Part shown: piece by piece, positions 36,535 to 45,395 of the stretch
Position numbering within the stretch: the first letter of the stretch is position 1
Layout of the letters: every line of letters starts with the position of its first letter
Assembly (NCBI GenBank): GCA_017404145.1
Contig: JAFRCW010000040.1
Span: 1 to 64,000, forward strand
Direction of reading: 5' to 3'
Length of the DNA: 64,000 bases
Source of the DNA: Ruminococcus sp.
GTDB taxonomy: Bacteria > Bacillota > Clostridia > Oscillospirales > Acutalibacteraceae
The notes under the pieces: generated by a model
Told to the model about the DNA's origin: nothing
Database searches by the model: none
The model's input: the letters and a program-made list of their open reading frames with translations, nothing else
Made by a program: the position numbers and the translations under genes

Positions 36535-37710
36535 ATGAATAAACCCGATAATAAAGATCATTACTTGTGCGCCGCCGAAAAGTGCCTTGGGTGTATGGCG
36601 TGTTATAACGCATGCGCAATAGGTGCGATTGGTATCCATGAAGATGAGCTGCTGACTTTGCTTCCCAAGATTGATCCCGAAAAGTGTATATCCTGTAAAC
36701 GCTGCAGTAAAGTGTGTCCTGTTTTGAATCCTGTTTATGGTCACAAACCCGTTGAGGGCTATGCCGCTCACATCTGTGATGAGCATGATATCAAGACTTG
36801 TTCGTCAGGAGGAATCGCCGCAGCTTTCTATCGGAGGATCATTGAATCGGGCGGAAGTGTTGTGGGCGCATTTACTCATGGAGAACAGGCGCCGTCTTAC
36901 GGAGTGACAGATAACAAGAATGATATTGAAAAGCTGAAGGGAAGTAAGTACGTTTATGTCGATCCGGGTAAAGTATTTTGCCGGATAAAAAAAGATCTGG
37001 ACAGCGATAAATTATGTCTTTTTGTCGGTACTCCGTGTCATGTTGACGCTTTGAATCATTTCTTAGGGAAGGACTATAAAAATCTGATAACCGTAGATTT
37101 GATTTGCCATGGAACGCCTCCCTTTTCATATTTGTCCGATCATATTCGCAGTGTTAATAAACACCGTCGAAAAATAAAATCATATTCATTCAGAGGAGAA
37201 AGAGATTTCAGCTTTGTTTTAAACAGCGATGATTCTGTTGTGTATCAAAAAAGCGCTGGTGAAGACTGCTATTATTTAGCTTTTTTAGACGGTTTGATCC
37301 ACAGAAAAAACTGTTATTCCTGTCCTTACGCAAATCCTTGCAGAGTGTCGGATATCACAATCGGTGACTATTGGGGGAGGCCGGATGGGATCCTGAACGG
37401 ATATAAGGGGAAAGTGTCAGCTGTATTGATCAATAATAGCAAAGGGAAAGATTTCTGGAATAAAATAACAGATCAGATAGAGTTTGAGATCACTTCTGTT
37501 GATGATATTATTGCGGGAAACGGTCAGTTAAGACAACCGTCTGTACCGCATCATGAAAGAAGACAATTTGAAGAAGCAATACTAAGCGGCTGCAGTTTTG
37601 ACGATGCTGTCGGCAAAACATCAATAAGCGCAAAGGTAAATAGAAACAGGATCAGAAGTAAAGTGTTATGGATCCCCAGAACAATCAAACATACACTGAT
37701 CCGCAAGTGA
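36535..37710 (+). CDS. Fe-S protein with F420-hydrogenase beta-subunit domain
   Basis: 391 aa. Two [4Fe-4S] ferredoxin motifs at the N-terminus (CLGCMACYNAC, CISCKRCSKVCP), then CSSGGIAAAFYR, LFVGTPCHVDALNHFL, DLICHGTPP and CYSCPYANPCRVSDITIGDYW, typical of the FrhB_FdhB C-terminal family. In polysaccharide loci it accompanies the pyruvyl transferase and probably feeds electrons to a reductive step on a sugar or its substituent. Flavin binding is expected from the family. Confidence 0.88.
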   Translation: MNKPDNKDHYLCAAEKCLGCMACYNACAIGAIGIHEDELLTLLPKIDPEKCISCKRCSKVCPVLNPVYGHKPVEGYAAHICDEHDIKTCSSGGIAAAFYRRIIESGGSVVGAFTHGEQAPSYGVTDNKNDIEKLKGSKYVYVDPGKVFCRIKKDLDSDKLCLFVGTPCHVDALNHFLGKDYKNLITVDLICHGTPPFSYLSDHIRSVNKHRRKIKSYSFRGERDFSFVLNSDDSVVYQKSAGEDCYYLAFLDGLIHRKNCYSCPYANPCRVSDITIGDYWGRPDGILNGYKGKVSAVLINNSKGKDFWNKITDQIEFEITSVDDIIAGNGQLRQPSVPHHERRQFEEAILSGCSFDDAVGKTSISAKVNRNRIRSKVLWIPRTIKHTLIRK

Positions 37711-37776
37711 TATGATGCGATAGTTCGCTATATAATCAGTAAAGACGATACTGTTAGTCAAAAAGGCAGAAGAATC

Positions 37777-38889
37777 ATGACTCAATCCGAACAAATATTA
37801 TTATCGTTAATTCGTCAGTCGCTTTGGGGCGATCAAATAGTCGATTGGACGGATGCGGATCGTGAAAAGGTTTACGAAGAGGCATGTGCTCAAGCTGTAA
37901 GCGGGCTTTTGCCGCCGTTGTCCGTTGATGAAGAGATACAGAGGAATGTACTTTTTATTCAGTATACAGAAGCAGAAACAGATCTTTTTGAACTTTTCCA
38001 AAAAGAGCAAATTCCTCTTGTGATCCTGAAAGGCTGCGCCGCGGCGGTATATTACCCGGAGCCGTATCGTCGTTCTATGGGCGATTATGATTTTATAGTT
38101 CCGACAGTGTTCTTTGACAAAGCCAGAAAACTGTTGGAAGATAACGGTTATGTTCCGCATAATGTACCGGAAGTTATCGAACGGGAAATACAATTTGATA
38201 AAGACGGTCAGGAGTATGAACTTCACTATCGGTTCAGCGATCCCGATTTGGATATAGAAAAATACATTACGGATGGGATGAATCAGATCGAATTTGGGCG
38301 GATTGACGACCATCAATTCCCCATGCTCCCTCCGCTGGCTAATGGAATGGTGTTTCTTGCGCATATGCGCCATCACCTTCAAATGGGACTCGGTCTCCGC
38401 CAGATAATCGATTGGATGATGTATTGCGACAAGGTTTTGGATGATGGTTTCTGGGATAATGAATTCCAAGCGGCGGCTGAAGAAACCGGACTGAAAACAC
38501 TTGCGGTCACAGTGACATATATGTGTCAGAAGTATCTCGGATTAAAGCAGACGATCACATGGTGTAAGGATGCAGAGGAAGAGCTTTGTGACGTCTTGAT
38601 AGACAGTCTGCTGACTTCCGGTAATTTCGGCAAAAAACAAGGCGTCGGTTACAATGTCGAAAAAACGGTGACGAGCTTTAAAAAGCAGGGAGTGTTCCGG
38701 TATTTACAACTGGCAGGAGAGAATAACTGGGAAGCATATCATAAACATCCGTCCCTGAAACCTTTCTGCTGGGTCTACCAGGTCTTCCGTTACACGAAGC
38801 AAGGTTTTCGAAGAAAAGGACAACTGAAAAGCGATATGGACCGTGGTCGAAAACGGTATGAGATGATGCGGAAACTGGGAATTGATTAA
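37777..38889 (+). CDS. NTP_transf_5-type nucleotidyltransferase, copy 2
   Basis: 370-aa paralogue of the protein at 10491: IPLVILKGCAAAVYYPEP, RRSMGDYDFIVP, MRHHLQMGLGLRQIIDWMMY and the HKHP motif near the end. Unlike copy 1 it has uniform composition. Having two members at either side of the AT-rich block offers homology for recombination. The reaction is unknown; a sugar or lipid nucleotidylation is likely. Confidence 0.8.
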   Translation: MTQSEQILLSLIRQSLWGDQIVDWTDADREKVYEEACAQAVSGLLPPLSVDEEIQRNVLFIQYTEAETDLFELFQKEQIPLVILKGCAAAVYYPEPYRRSMGDYDFIVPTVFFDKARKLLEDNGYVPHNVPEVIEREIQFDKDGQEYELHYRFSDPDLDIEKYITDGMNQIEFGRIDDHQFPMLPPLANGMVFLAHMRHHLQMGLGLRQIIDWMMYCDKVLDDGFWDNEFQAAAEETGLKTLAVTVTYMCQKYLGLKQTITWCKDAEEELCDVLIDSLLTSGNFGKKQGVGYNVEKTVTSFKKQGVFRYLQLAGENNWEAYHKHPSLKPFCWVYQVFRYTKQGFRRKGQLKSDMDRGRKRYEMMRKLGID

Positions 38890-38954
38890 GTTGCATTTAT
38901 TGTTTATATAGTGTCATTGTTTCATTTATGAATCAGAATAAAGGGAGGCTGTAC

Positions 38955-40289
38955 ATGTTTTCTGCTTTAAAGGGTAAAAAACTACTGTTTTTAGGAGGCG
39001 TTCAAAGAGCATGTACTATTGTTAAGAGAGCGCAGGAATTGGGTGTATATGTTGCAGTAGCTGACTATTATGAGAATTCACCTGCAAAGATGATTGCTGA
39101 TGAAGCGGTGTTAATCAGCGCGACAGATGTCGACAGTCTGACAGCTTACTGTTTAGAAAATCATATTGACGGCGTAACAACTGCTTATGCGGATGTACTT
39201 TTGCAGCCTTGTAAAGAGGTTGCCGAGAGGATCGGAAAGCCCTTTTACGCGGATGATCTGATGATTCAGCTGTCGACGGACAAAATCGCTTTTAAGACAT
39301 ACTGTGAGCAGTATGATGTACCGGTTCCGAAAACGTATGATGTATCTGCGGAGGATTACCGGACAAGAGGAAAAGAGCTGGATTATCCGGTTTTTTTGAA
39401 GCCTGTTGACGCCAGCGGCTCGCGCGGAGCGGATATTTGCTATGATTATCAGGACTTTTGCAGCAAATTCGAATATGCGCTCTCATTTTCAAAAAAGAAA
39501 GAGATCACCGTGGAAGATTATCTTTTCGGAACAGAGTTTATTCTGGATTATCTGCTGATCGACGGTGAAGTTTATATGGTCTCAATGGCGGATCGTTTTA
39601 CCGCCGAAGGCAGACCGATAGCTATCAATCATCCCAATCTAATGGTATTGCCCTCCGTTAATCTGGAACAGTATTATCAAAAGGTCGATCCGAAAGTAAA
39701 AAGAATGTTTAAAGCGCTTGGCTTTAAGAACGGTGTAATTTTCCTGCAAGGCTACGCTAATGGAGACAAGATCACTTTTTATGAGATGGGATGCAGGCTG
39801 GGAGGAACTTGGCCGTATATCGATGAGAGATTCTCGGGCTACAATCCGATTGATTTACTGGTGTCTCATGCTGTGACAGGAAGAATGTTGCCTGCCGGTG
39901 CAGACGCTTCGTCCATTACCCCCTTCTATAATGGATTGGCTGCAGTAATTTATTTTATTGCGACTGCCGGCGAAGGAATGATCGCGAAAATATCTGGGCT
40001 TGATGAGATAAAAGGATTGCCTCCGATCGCTGTTGTTATGCAGTATTATTGGGAAAACGATAGCTTTAAACTGGGCACTCTGACGGACGTTTTATTCTTG
40101 GCGGTGCACCTGACGGCGTCGGATTACACTTCTTTGAATGAAGCGATGGAAAAGGTGTATTCAAAGGTGGATTTCCTTGATGAAAACGGACGATCGTTAG
40201 TATCAGGGGTGATTCATCTCGATCAGATAACCGATAATGGAAAACACGTTTATCAGTTGAATAAGGAGATTAGAAATGAAAATAACTGA
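38955..40289 (+). CDS. ATP-grasp ligase
   Basis: 444 aa. KKLLFLGGVQRACTIVKRAQ (pre-ATP-grasp), VFLKPVDASGSRGADICYD (ATP binding) and FYEMGCRLGGTWPY (metal site) are typical of carboxylate-amine ligases. ATG 38955 follows SD GGGAGG. It overlaps the enolase-superfamily gene by 14 nt, and the opine dehydrogenase comes next, so the three probably form one pathway: an amino-acid derivative is made and then joined to a sugar carboxylate. The similar ATP-grasp genes at 14298 and 45396 suggest more than one amide bond in the polymer. Confidence 0.83.
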   Translation: MFSALKGKKLLFLGGVQRACTIVKRAQELGVYVAVADYYENSPAKMIADEAVLISATDVDSLTAYCLENHIDGVTTAYADVLLQPCKEVAERIGKPFYADDLMIQLSTDKIAFKTYCEQYDVPVPKTYDVSAEDYRTRGKELDYPVFLKPVDASGSRGADICYDYQDFCSKFEYALSFSKKKEITVEDYLFGTEFILDYLLIDGEVYMVSMADRFTAEGRPIAINHPNLMVLPSVNLEQYYQKVDPKVKRMFKALGFKNGVIFLQGYANGDKITFYEMGCRLGGTWPYIDERFSGYNPIDLLVSHAVTGRMLPAGADASSITPFYNGLAAVIYFIATAGEGMIAKISGLDEIKGLPPIAVVMQYYWENDSFKLGTLTDVLFLAVHLTASDYTSLNEAMEKVYSKVDFLDENGRSLVSGVIHLDQITDNGKHVYQLNKEIRNENN

Positions 40290-41400
40290 ATTTGTGCTCC
40301 ATCCCCTTCGAATGCCTTTAGTGCATCCGTATGCCCTGAGCAACGCTTACGGAGTTCTGGCCGAATCGGATCAGATCTATATTGAGGTCAAAACAGACGA
40401 AGGTATCGTTGGTTGGGGAGAAGGGAATCCGTGGCCTGCTTTCAGCGGCGATACTGCGGCATCTGTTGTCTGTGTGCTGCGGGAGCTGATTTGTCCGGCT
40501 CTGCTTGGTGAGGATCCTACGAACCTGAACGTTATTCATCAAAAGATGGATGCGTTGATTGCCGGCTGCAAGATGGCAAAGGCTGCTGTCGATATGGCGT
40601 GTTATGACATTCTGGGAAAGTCACTTGCTACGCCTGTACATAAGATCCTCGGCGGAAAAAAGTATGATACCATCCGTTGTTTTTGGTCAGTTGGCGGCAG
40701 TTCTCCCGAAGAATCCGCAGCCGAAGTTCTGGATATTAAAAAACGCGGATATTGGGGATGTATGATAAAGATCGGAACGGATTATAAGAATGATATCGCC
40801 AGGACGCTTGCTGTCAGAGAAGCAGTCGGCCCCGATTTTCCGCTGATCGCAGACGCAAATCAGGGATGGGATTATGATACAGCGCTTCGTTACGGTAAGG
40901 GAGTTGAAAGCGTAGACCTGTTGTTCTATGAGCAGCCGGTCAAAGCTTGGGATATCGCAAGCCTGGCAAAGTTGAGAAGAAAGTTGAGTATTCCTATCTC
41001 AGCGGATGAAGGCGTGTCGACTATTCAGGAGGCGATGGCGTTGGTGAAAGCCGATGCCTGCGACGTGTTCAGTATCAAATCTTCAAAGCAGGGCGGTATT
41101 ATGCCCGCAAAGCGTATCTGTGAATATGCGAGTGAACATGGTGTGCGTTTGTTCTTTAATTCCATGATCGAAGGTGGGATCACACAGGCGGCCAGCCTGA
41201 ACGTTGCAGCGACAAGCGATATCATGATGACTACCGGTCATTCATTCTTCTCTACGTTAAGACATAAAGATGACGTAACTGATTTTGCTGGTTTAGTAGT
41301 AAATGGTATAACTACGATCCCGGACAGACCCGGACTCGGTGTGACGGTATATGATGAAAAAATCAAGCAATATGAGTCGAGTCCCGTTGCAGTAAAATAA
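40276..41400 (+). CDS. Enolase-superfamily enzyme (epimerase/cycloisomerase-like)
   Basis: 374 aa, muconate-lactonizing-enzyme subgroup. The metal ligands are seen in ADANQGW, FYEQPV and ISADEGV; the acid/base lysines are in GCMIKIGTD and IKSSKQGG. The first Lys of the usual K-x-K is Met here. The subgroup includes dipeptide epimerases and N-acylamino-acid racemases, and either would fit with the ligase before it and opine dehydrogenase after it. Start overlaps the ligase gene. Confidence 0.83.
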   Translation: MKITEFVLHPLRMPLVHPYALSNAYGVLAESDQIYIEVKTDEGIVGWGEGNPWPAFSGDTAASVVCVLRELICPALLGEDPTNLNVIHQKMDALIAGCKMAKAAVDMACYDILGKSLATPVHKILGGKKYDTIRCFWSVGGSSPEESAAEVLDIKKRGYWGCMIKIGTDYKNDIARTLAVREAVGPDFPLIADANQGWDYDTALRYGKGVESVDLLFYEQPVKAWDIASLAKLRRKLSIPISADEGVSTIQEAMALVKADACDVFSIKSSKQGGIMPAKRICEYASEHGVRLFFNSMIEGGITQAASLNVAATSDIMMTTGHSFFSTLRHKDDVTDFAGLVVNGITTIPDRPGLGVTVYDEKIKQYESSPVAVK

Positions 41401-41419
41401 TGAGAAACGGAGATATTCT

Positions 41420-42502
41420 ATGAGGACATGGGCAATCATCGGAGGTGGAAACGGCGGTCAGACCTTTGCGGCTCACTTGGCGATCCAAGGCGAGAGAGTG
41501 AGGCTCTTTTCGAAATCTCAGGATAAGATTGACGAAATCGGTAAGACAAACACGATTACCCTTCATCATGGATTGGAAGGTGCGGGGAAAATCGAATTTG
41601 CGACCACGGATATGAAGCGTGTTTTAGACAGGGCTGATAATATAGTCATTATTCTCCCTTCGACATGGCATGAAATGACGGCGCGTATGATAATTCCGCA
41701 TTTGGTAGATGGGCAGAGTATTCTATTGCTTCCCGAGGCCTCCTGCGGCGCACTGGCTTTTCGGAATTATATGCGTGAGATGGGTTGTTCTGCTGATGTT
41801 GTTGTAGGAGCAGGAGCGACACTGCCGTATGCTACCCGTTTGATAAAAGATGGTGAAGTCAATGTTTTTCAAATGAAAAACGAGGTTGAGATTGCCGCGC
41901 TTCCCGCGACGGATAACAACAGATTGATGGAGGCTTTTTCAATCACTGAACCTGTCTTTATTCCGGTGCACAGTACGCTGAAAACCAGCATAGATAACAT
42001 CAATGCTTTGATGCATGGAGCTCCTTCGCTGTTGAATGTCGCCAGAATTGAGGCGGATCCTCATCAGGATTACCAGTACTATAAAGAGGGGGTCACCCCT
42101 ACGATCTGTCATGTGCTCGAGCAGATGGATCAGGAGAGGATCGCGATCGCTCATGCGCTAGGGTTTGAACAGAGGACGCTGCGTCAGGAGTATATCGATA
42201 TGTACTCCTGCGGCGGACCTGAAAACACTTTATATGAGTTGCTGCGTAATTGTGACGCCTATGATGGTTTGATGGCACAAAGGACGCTAAAGACGCGATA
42301 TATCATGGAAGATATCCCTTACTCTTTGGTACCGATCAGTGCGCTTGGTCAGATAGCCGGAGTTCCAACACCGGTGATCGATACTATCATCCAGCTTGGC
42401 AGGATCATGATCGGTCCCGAATTGAATGAAGGTCGTACAGCCGCTCACCTGGGAATAGAGGGGATGTCTGTAAATGATTTGAAGATGTTGATATTCGGCT
42501 GA
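41420..42502 (+). CDS. NAD/NADP octopine/nopaline-type dehydrogenase
   Basis: 360 aa. Cofactor loop IIGGGNGGQTFAAHLA; the opine dehydrogenase domain has NALMHGAPSLLNVARIE with the catalytic His, YYKEGVTPTICHVLE, and YIMEDIPYSLVPISALGQ followed by GVPTPVIDTII. Family members reductively condense an amino acid with a 2-oxo acid such as pyruvate to an N-(carboxyalkyl) amino acid. Such residues, for instance N-(1-carboxyethyl)lysine, are known as amides in Proteus and Providencia O-antigens. Gap of 19 bp to the enolase gene; SD GGAGA. Confidence 0.87.
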   Translation: MRTWAIIGGGNGGQTFAAHLAIQGERVRLFSKSQDKIDEIGKTNTITLHHGLEGAGKIEFATTDMKRVLDRADNIVIILPSTWHEMTARMIIPHLVDGQSILLLPEASCGALAFRNYMREMGCSADVVVGAGATLPYATRLIKDGEVNVFQMKNEVEIAALPATDNNRLMEAFSITEPVFIPVHSTLKTSIDNINALMHGAPSLLNVARIEADPHQDYQYYKEGVTPTICHVLEQMDQERIAIAHALGFEQRTLRQEYIDMYSCGGPENTLYELLRNCDAYDGLMAQRTLKTRYIMEDIPYSLVPISALGQIAGVPTPVIDTIIQLGRIMIGPELNEGRTAAHLGIEGMSVNDLKMLIFG

Positions 42503-42557
42503 TAAATCTATAATACGGATAAGAAATAATCTTTTCTGAATAGAAGGTTGAAGTACT

Positions 42558-43592
42558 ATGAGTTCATTTAACGGAGCAACACTAATGATAACCGGAGGAA
42601 CCGGTTCATTCGGCAACACGGTGCTGAAGCACTTTTTGACCAGTGATATCGGGGAGATACGCATTTTTTCTCGTGATGAAAAGAAGCAGGATGATATGCG
42701 CCATGATTTGCAGGCGCGGTTTCCGGAGTATGCCAACAAGGTCAAGTTTCATATTGGGGACGTGCGCAATGCACAGTCGATCAAAGACGCGATGTGGGGC
42801 GTGGACTATGTTTTCCATGCGGCGGCTCTGAAGCAGGTTCCATCCTGTGAGTTTTTCCCGATGGAGGCTGTTCGTACCAATGTTGAAGGCACTGATAATA
42901 TGCTGCACGCGGCAATCGACTGCGGCGTTAAGCGCGTCGTCTGCCTTTCGACGGATAAGGCAGCTTATCCTATCAACGCGATGGGTATCAGTAAGGCGAT
43001 GATGGAGCATGTTATCTACGCCAACGCCCGCGTAGCAGCGGAACGCGGCGGTACCGTGATCTGCTGTACCCGTTATGGTAATGTTATGTGCAGTCGAGGT
43101 TCGGTGATACCGCTCTTTATCGATCAGATCAAGGCAGGTAATCCGATCACGATCACTAATCCCGAAATGACCCGTTTTCTGATGAATCTCGACGAGGCGG
43201 TCGATCTCGTAAAGTTTGCGTTTGAAAATGCGAATCCCTGCGATCTGTTCATCCAGAAAGCCGACGCTTCCACCATCGGCGTGTTGGCGCAGGCGGTTCA
43301 GAAGCTGTTTGGCGATACCGGTACCCAGATCATCGGTACTCGTCACGGTGAAAAACTCTATGAGACACTGATGACGCGTGAAGAACGACTCAGAAGCGAG
43401 GACATGGGCGAATATTTCCGTGTTGCGGCGGATAGCAGAGATCTTAATTATGACAAATTTGTTGTAAGCGGACAAGTTTTGACGGAGTCGGATGAGTCTT
43501 ATACCAGCCACAACACCACCCTTCTCGATGTTGATGGAACAGTCAATAAAATCATGACAACGGATTATGTAAAGGAACAGTTGCTTCAGTGA
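42558..43592 (+). CDS. capE: UDP-GlcNAc C5-inverting 4,6-dehydratase
   Basis: 344 aa, CapE/WbjB/FnlA type. ITGGTGSFGNTVLKHFL (NADP), FSRDEKKQDDMRHDL, HAAALKQVPSCEFFP and CLSTDKAAYPINAMGISKA; as in CapE, Met stands at the usual catalytic Tyr in M-x-x-x-K. It starts the UDP-L-FucNAc pathway together with capF (47606) and capG (44158). The stop overlaps the next gene by 4 nt (GTGA). Confidence 0.93.
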   Translation: MSSFNGATLMITGGTGSFGNTVLKHFLTSDIGEIRIFSRDEKKQDDMRHDLQARFPEYANKVKFHIGDVRNAQSIKDAMWGVDYVFHAAALKQVPSCEFFPMEAVRTNVEGTDNMLHAAIDCGVKRVVCLSTDKAAYPINAMGISKAMMEHVIYANARVAAERGGTVICCTRYGNVMCSRGSVIPLFIDQIKAGNPITITNPEMTRFLMNLDEAVDLVKFAFENANPCDLFIQKADASTIGVLAQAVQKLFGDTGTQIIGTRHGEKLYETLMTREERLRSEDMGEYFRVAADSRDLNYDKFVVSGQVLTESDESYTSHNTTLLDVDGTVNKIMTTDYVKEQLLQ

Positions 43593-44140
43593 TCGAACAG
43601 TTAACAGCGAAAACAAAATGGTTCTTGCGTGATACATCACCCATTGCAAGTGTATTGATTTTTGTATCAATTGCGCTTTTGGTGATATTGTTTTTTATCT
43701 TTGTAAAGAAGAAACGGGAACTGAAAAGCATCTTCTATGCTGTGGCCTTCAGCATGAGTTTAACGCTGATAATTATGTTCACGCTGCTCAGAAAGCCTGA
43801 TGCGGCAGATTTTGGGTTTGAAAGGGTATGCAGTTCCTTGCCGTCTGCTTTTATTTTTGACTCAGAGTCCAATGTTGTTTTTAATCTTAATATTTTGCTG
43901 TTTGTTCCGTTTGCTTTTGTTTTGAGATGGAAGATATCTGCAAAACTAACTGTAGTAATTTGTGCTTTTTTGTCAGTTTGTATTGAAATAGTACAAATGC
44001 TATGCAGGCTCGGGATTTTCGAAGTTGCTGATATATTGGGTAACAGTCTGGGAGCAATAGCAGCTGTGCTGCTATATCAATTAATGGAGTTTGTAATAAA
44101 ACAGGTAAAAATGAAAATGGAAGCCGAGAAGAAAGAATAG
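43589..44140 (+). CDS. VanZ-like membrane protein
   Basis: 183 aa, four to five membrane helices. NLNILLFVPFAFVLRWK, CIEIVQMLCRLGIFEVADILGN and NSLGAIAAVLLYQL are the VanZ-like signature. VanZ gives low-level teicoplanin resistance, but family members in capsule loci are of unknown role. GTG start overlaps the capE stop, so it is co-translated with the FucNAc genes. Confidence 0.85.
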   Translation: MIEQLTAKTKWFLRDTSPIASVLIFVSIALLVILFFIFVKKKRELKSIFYAVAFSMSLTLIIMFTLLRKPDAADFGFERVCSSLPSAFIFDSESNVVFNLNILLFVPFAFVLRWKISAKLTVVICAFLSVCIEIVQMLCRLGIFEVADILGNSLGAIAAVLLYQLMEFVIKQVKMKMEAEKKE

Positions 44141-44157
44141 ATATAAGGAAGGGAACC

Positions 44158-45339
44158 GTGGATATGAATAACAAGATCCAATGGAAAAACAACGGAAAAC
44201 TGAAACTGATGATCATCGTCGGCACACGGCCGGAGATCATACGGTTATCGGCGGTGATCAATAAGGCGCGACAATACTTTGATACGATCCTCGTCCATAC
44301 TGGCCAGAATTATGACTACACTCTCAACGGTGTGTTTTTCAAAGATCTGGCTTTGGCTGATCCCGATGTATATCTCGATGCAGTCGGCGCCGATCTGGGC
44401 GAGACGATGGGAAAAATCATAGCGAAGAGTTTTCAGCTGATGACTGATAAAATGCCCGACGCGGTATTGGTACTCGGCGATACCAACTCCTGTCTGAGCG
44501 TTATCGGCGCGAAGCGTCTGCATATCCCGATTTTCCATATGGAGGCGGGCAATCGCTGTAAGGATGAGTGTCTGCCGGAGGAGACAAATCGCCGTATTGT
44601 TGATATTATCTCTGACGTCAATCTGGCGTATTCCGAGCATGCACGCCGCTATCTGGCAGATTGCGGTTTGCCGAAAGAACGAACCTATGTGACCGGTTCG
44701 CCAATGGCAGAGGTATTACACAATAATATAGAACAAATCGAAGCGTCGGAAATTCATACTCGTCTCGGCTTAGAAAAAGGCAGATATATCCTGCTTTCCG
44801 CTCACCGTGAAGAGAATATCGATACAGAGAAGAACTTCCTGAGCCTTTTTACCGCAATCAATAAGATGGCGAAAAAGTATGATATGCCGGTTTTATACTC
44901 CTGCCATCCGCGTTCCAAAAAGCGCTTGGAGGCAAGTGGTTTCAAATTGGATGAACGTGTTATTCAGCATGAACCGTTGGACTTCCATGACTATAACTGC
45001 CTCCAGATGAACGCTTTTACGGTTGTGTCGGACAGCGGAACGCTGCCGGAGGAAAGCTCCTACTTTACTTCTATCGGAAAACCCTTCCCTGCAGTATGCA
45101 TCCGGACGAGTACTGAGCGTCCCGAGGCGCTGGACAAGGCGTGCTTTATCCTTGCCGGTATCGACGAAAAGAGCCTGCTGCAGGCGGTTGATACAGCCGT
45201 TGAGATGAACAAAAATGGTGATCTGGGCGTTCCCGTGCCCGACTATCTGGACGAGAATGTTTCCGATAAGGTCATCAAGATCATTCAGTCCTACACCGGT
45301 GTGGTCAATAAGATGGTGTGGAGAAAAGACGAAAAGTAA
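44158..45339 (+). CDS. capG: UDP-N-acetylglucosamine 2-epimerase family (FucNAc pathway)
   Basis: 393 aa, WecB/CapG type. IIVGTRPEIIRLSAVI, HTGQNYDY, VLVLGDTNSCLSVIGA, HMEAGNRCKDECLPEETNRR, SAHREENID and VVSDSGTLPEESSYF are hallmark motifs. With capE and capF upstream and downstream, it is most likely the CapG/FnlC 2-epimerase that yields UDP-L-FucNAc, rather than a housekeeping ManNAc enzyme. GTG 44158 and ATG 44164 are both possible starts after SD GGAAGGGA. Confidence 0.9.
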   Translation: MDMNNKIQWKNNGKLKLMIIVGTRPEIIRLSAVINKARQYFDTILVHTGQNYDYTLNGVFFKDLALADPDVYLDAVGADLGETMGKIIAKSFQLMTDKMPDAVLVLGDTNSCLSVIGAKRLHIPIFHMEAGNRCKDECLPEETNRRIVDIISDVNLAYSEHARRYLADCGLPKERTYVTGSPMAEVLHNNIEQIEASEIHTRLGLEKGRYILLSAHREENIDTEKNFLSLFTAINKMAKKYDMPVLYSCHPRSKKRLEASGFKLDERVIQHEPLDFHDYNCLQMNAFTVVSDSGTLPEESSYFTSIGKPFPAVCIRTSTERPEALDKACFILAGIDEKSLLQAVDTAVEMNKNGDLGVPVPDYLDENVSDKVIKIIQSYTGVVNKMVWRKDEK

Positions 45340-45395
45340 AGGGCTAATAATGAATTGGATTAAGCATATGGCTTACTCCAGGATGAGTGATATCA

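Noticed and set aside
42606..43670. Long minus-strand open frame (354 codons) opposite capE.
   Set aside because: Mirror of capE codon usage; no domain, no SD, and capE motifs are complete on the plus strand.
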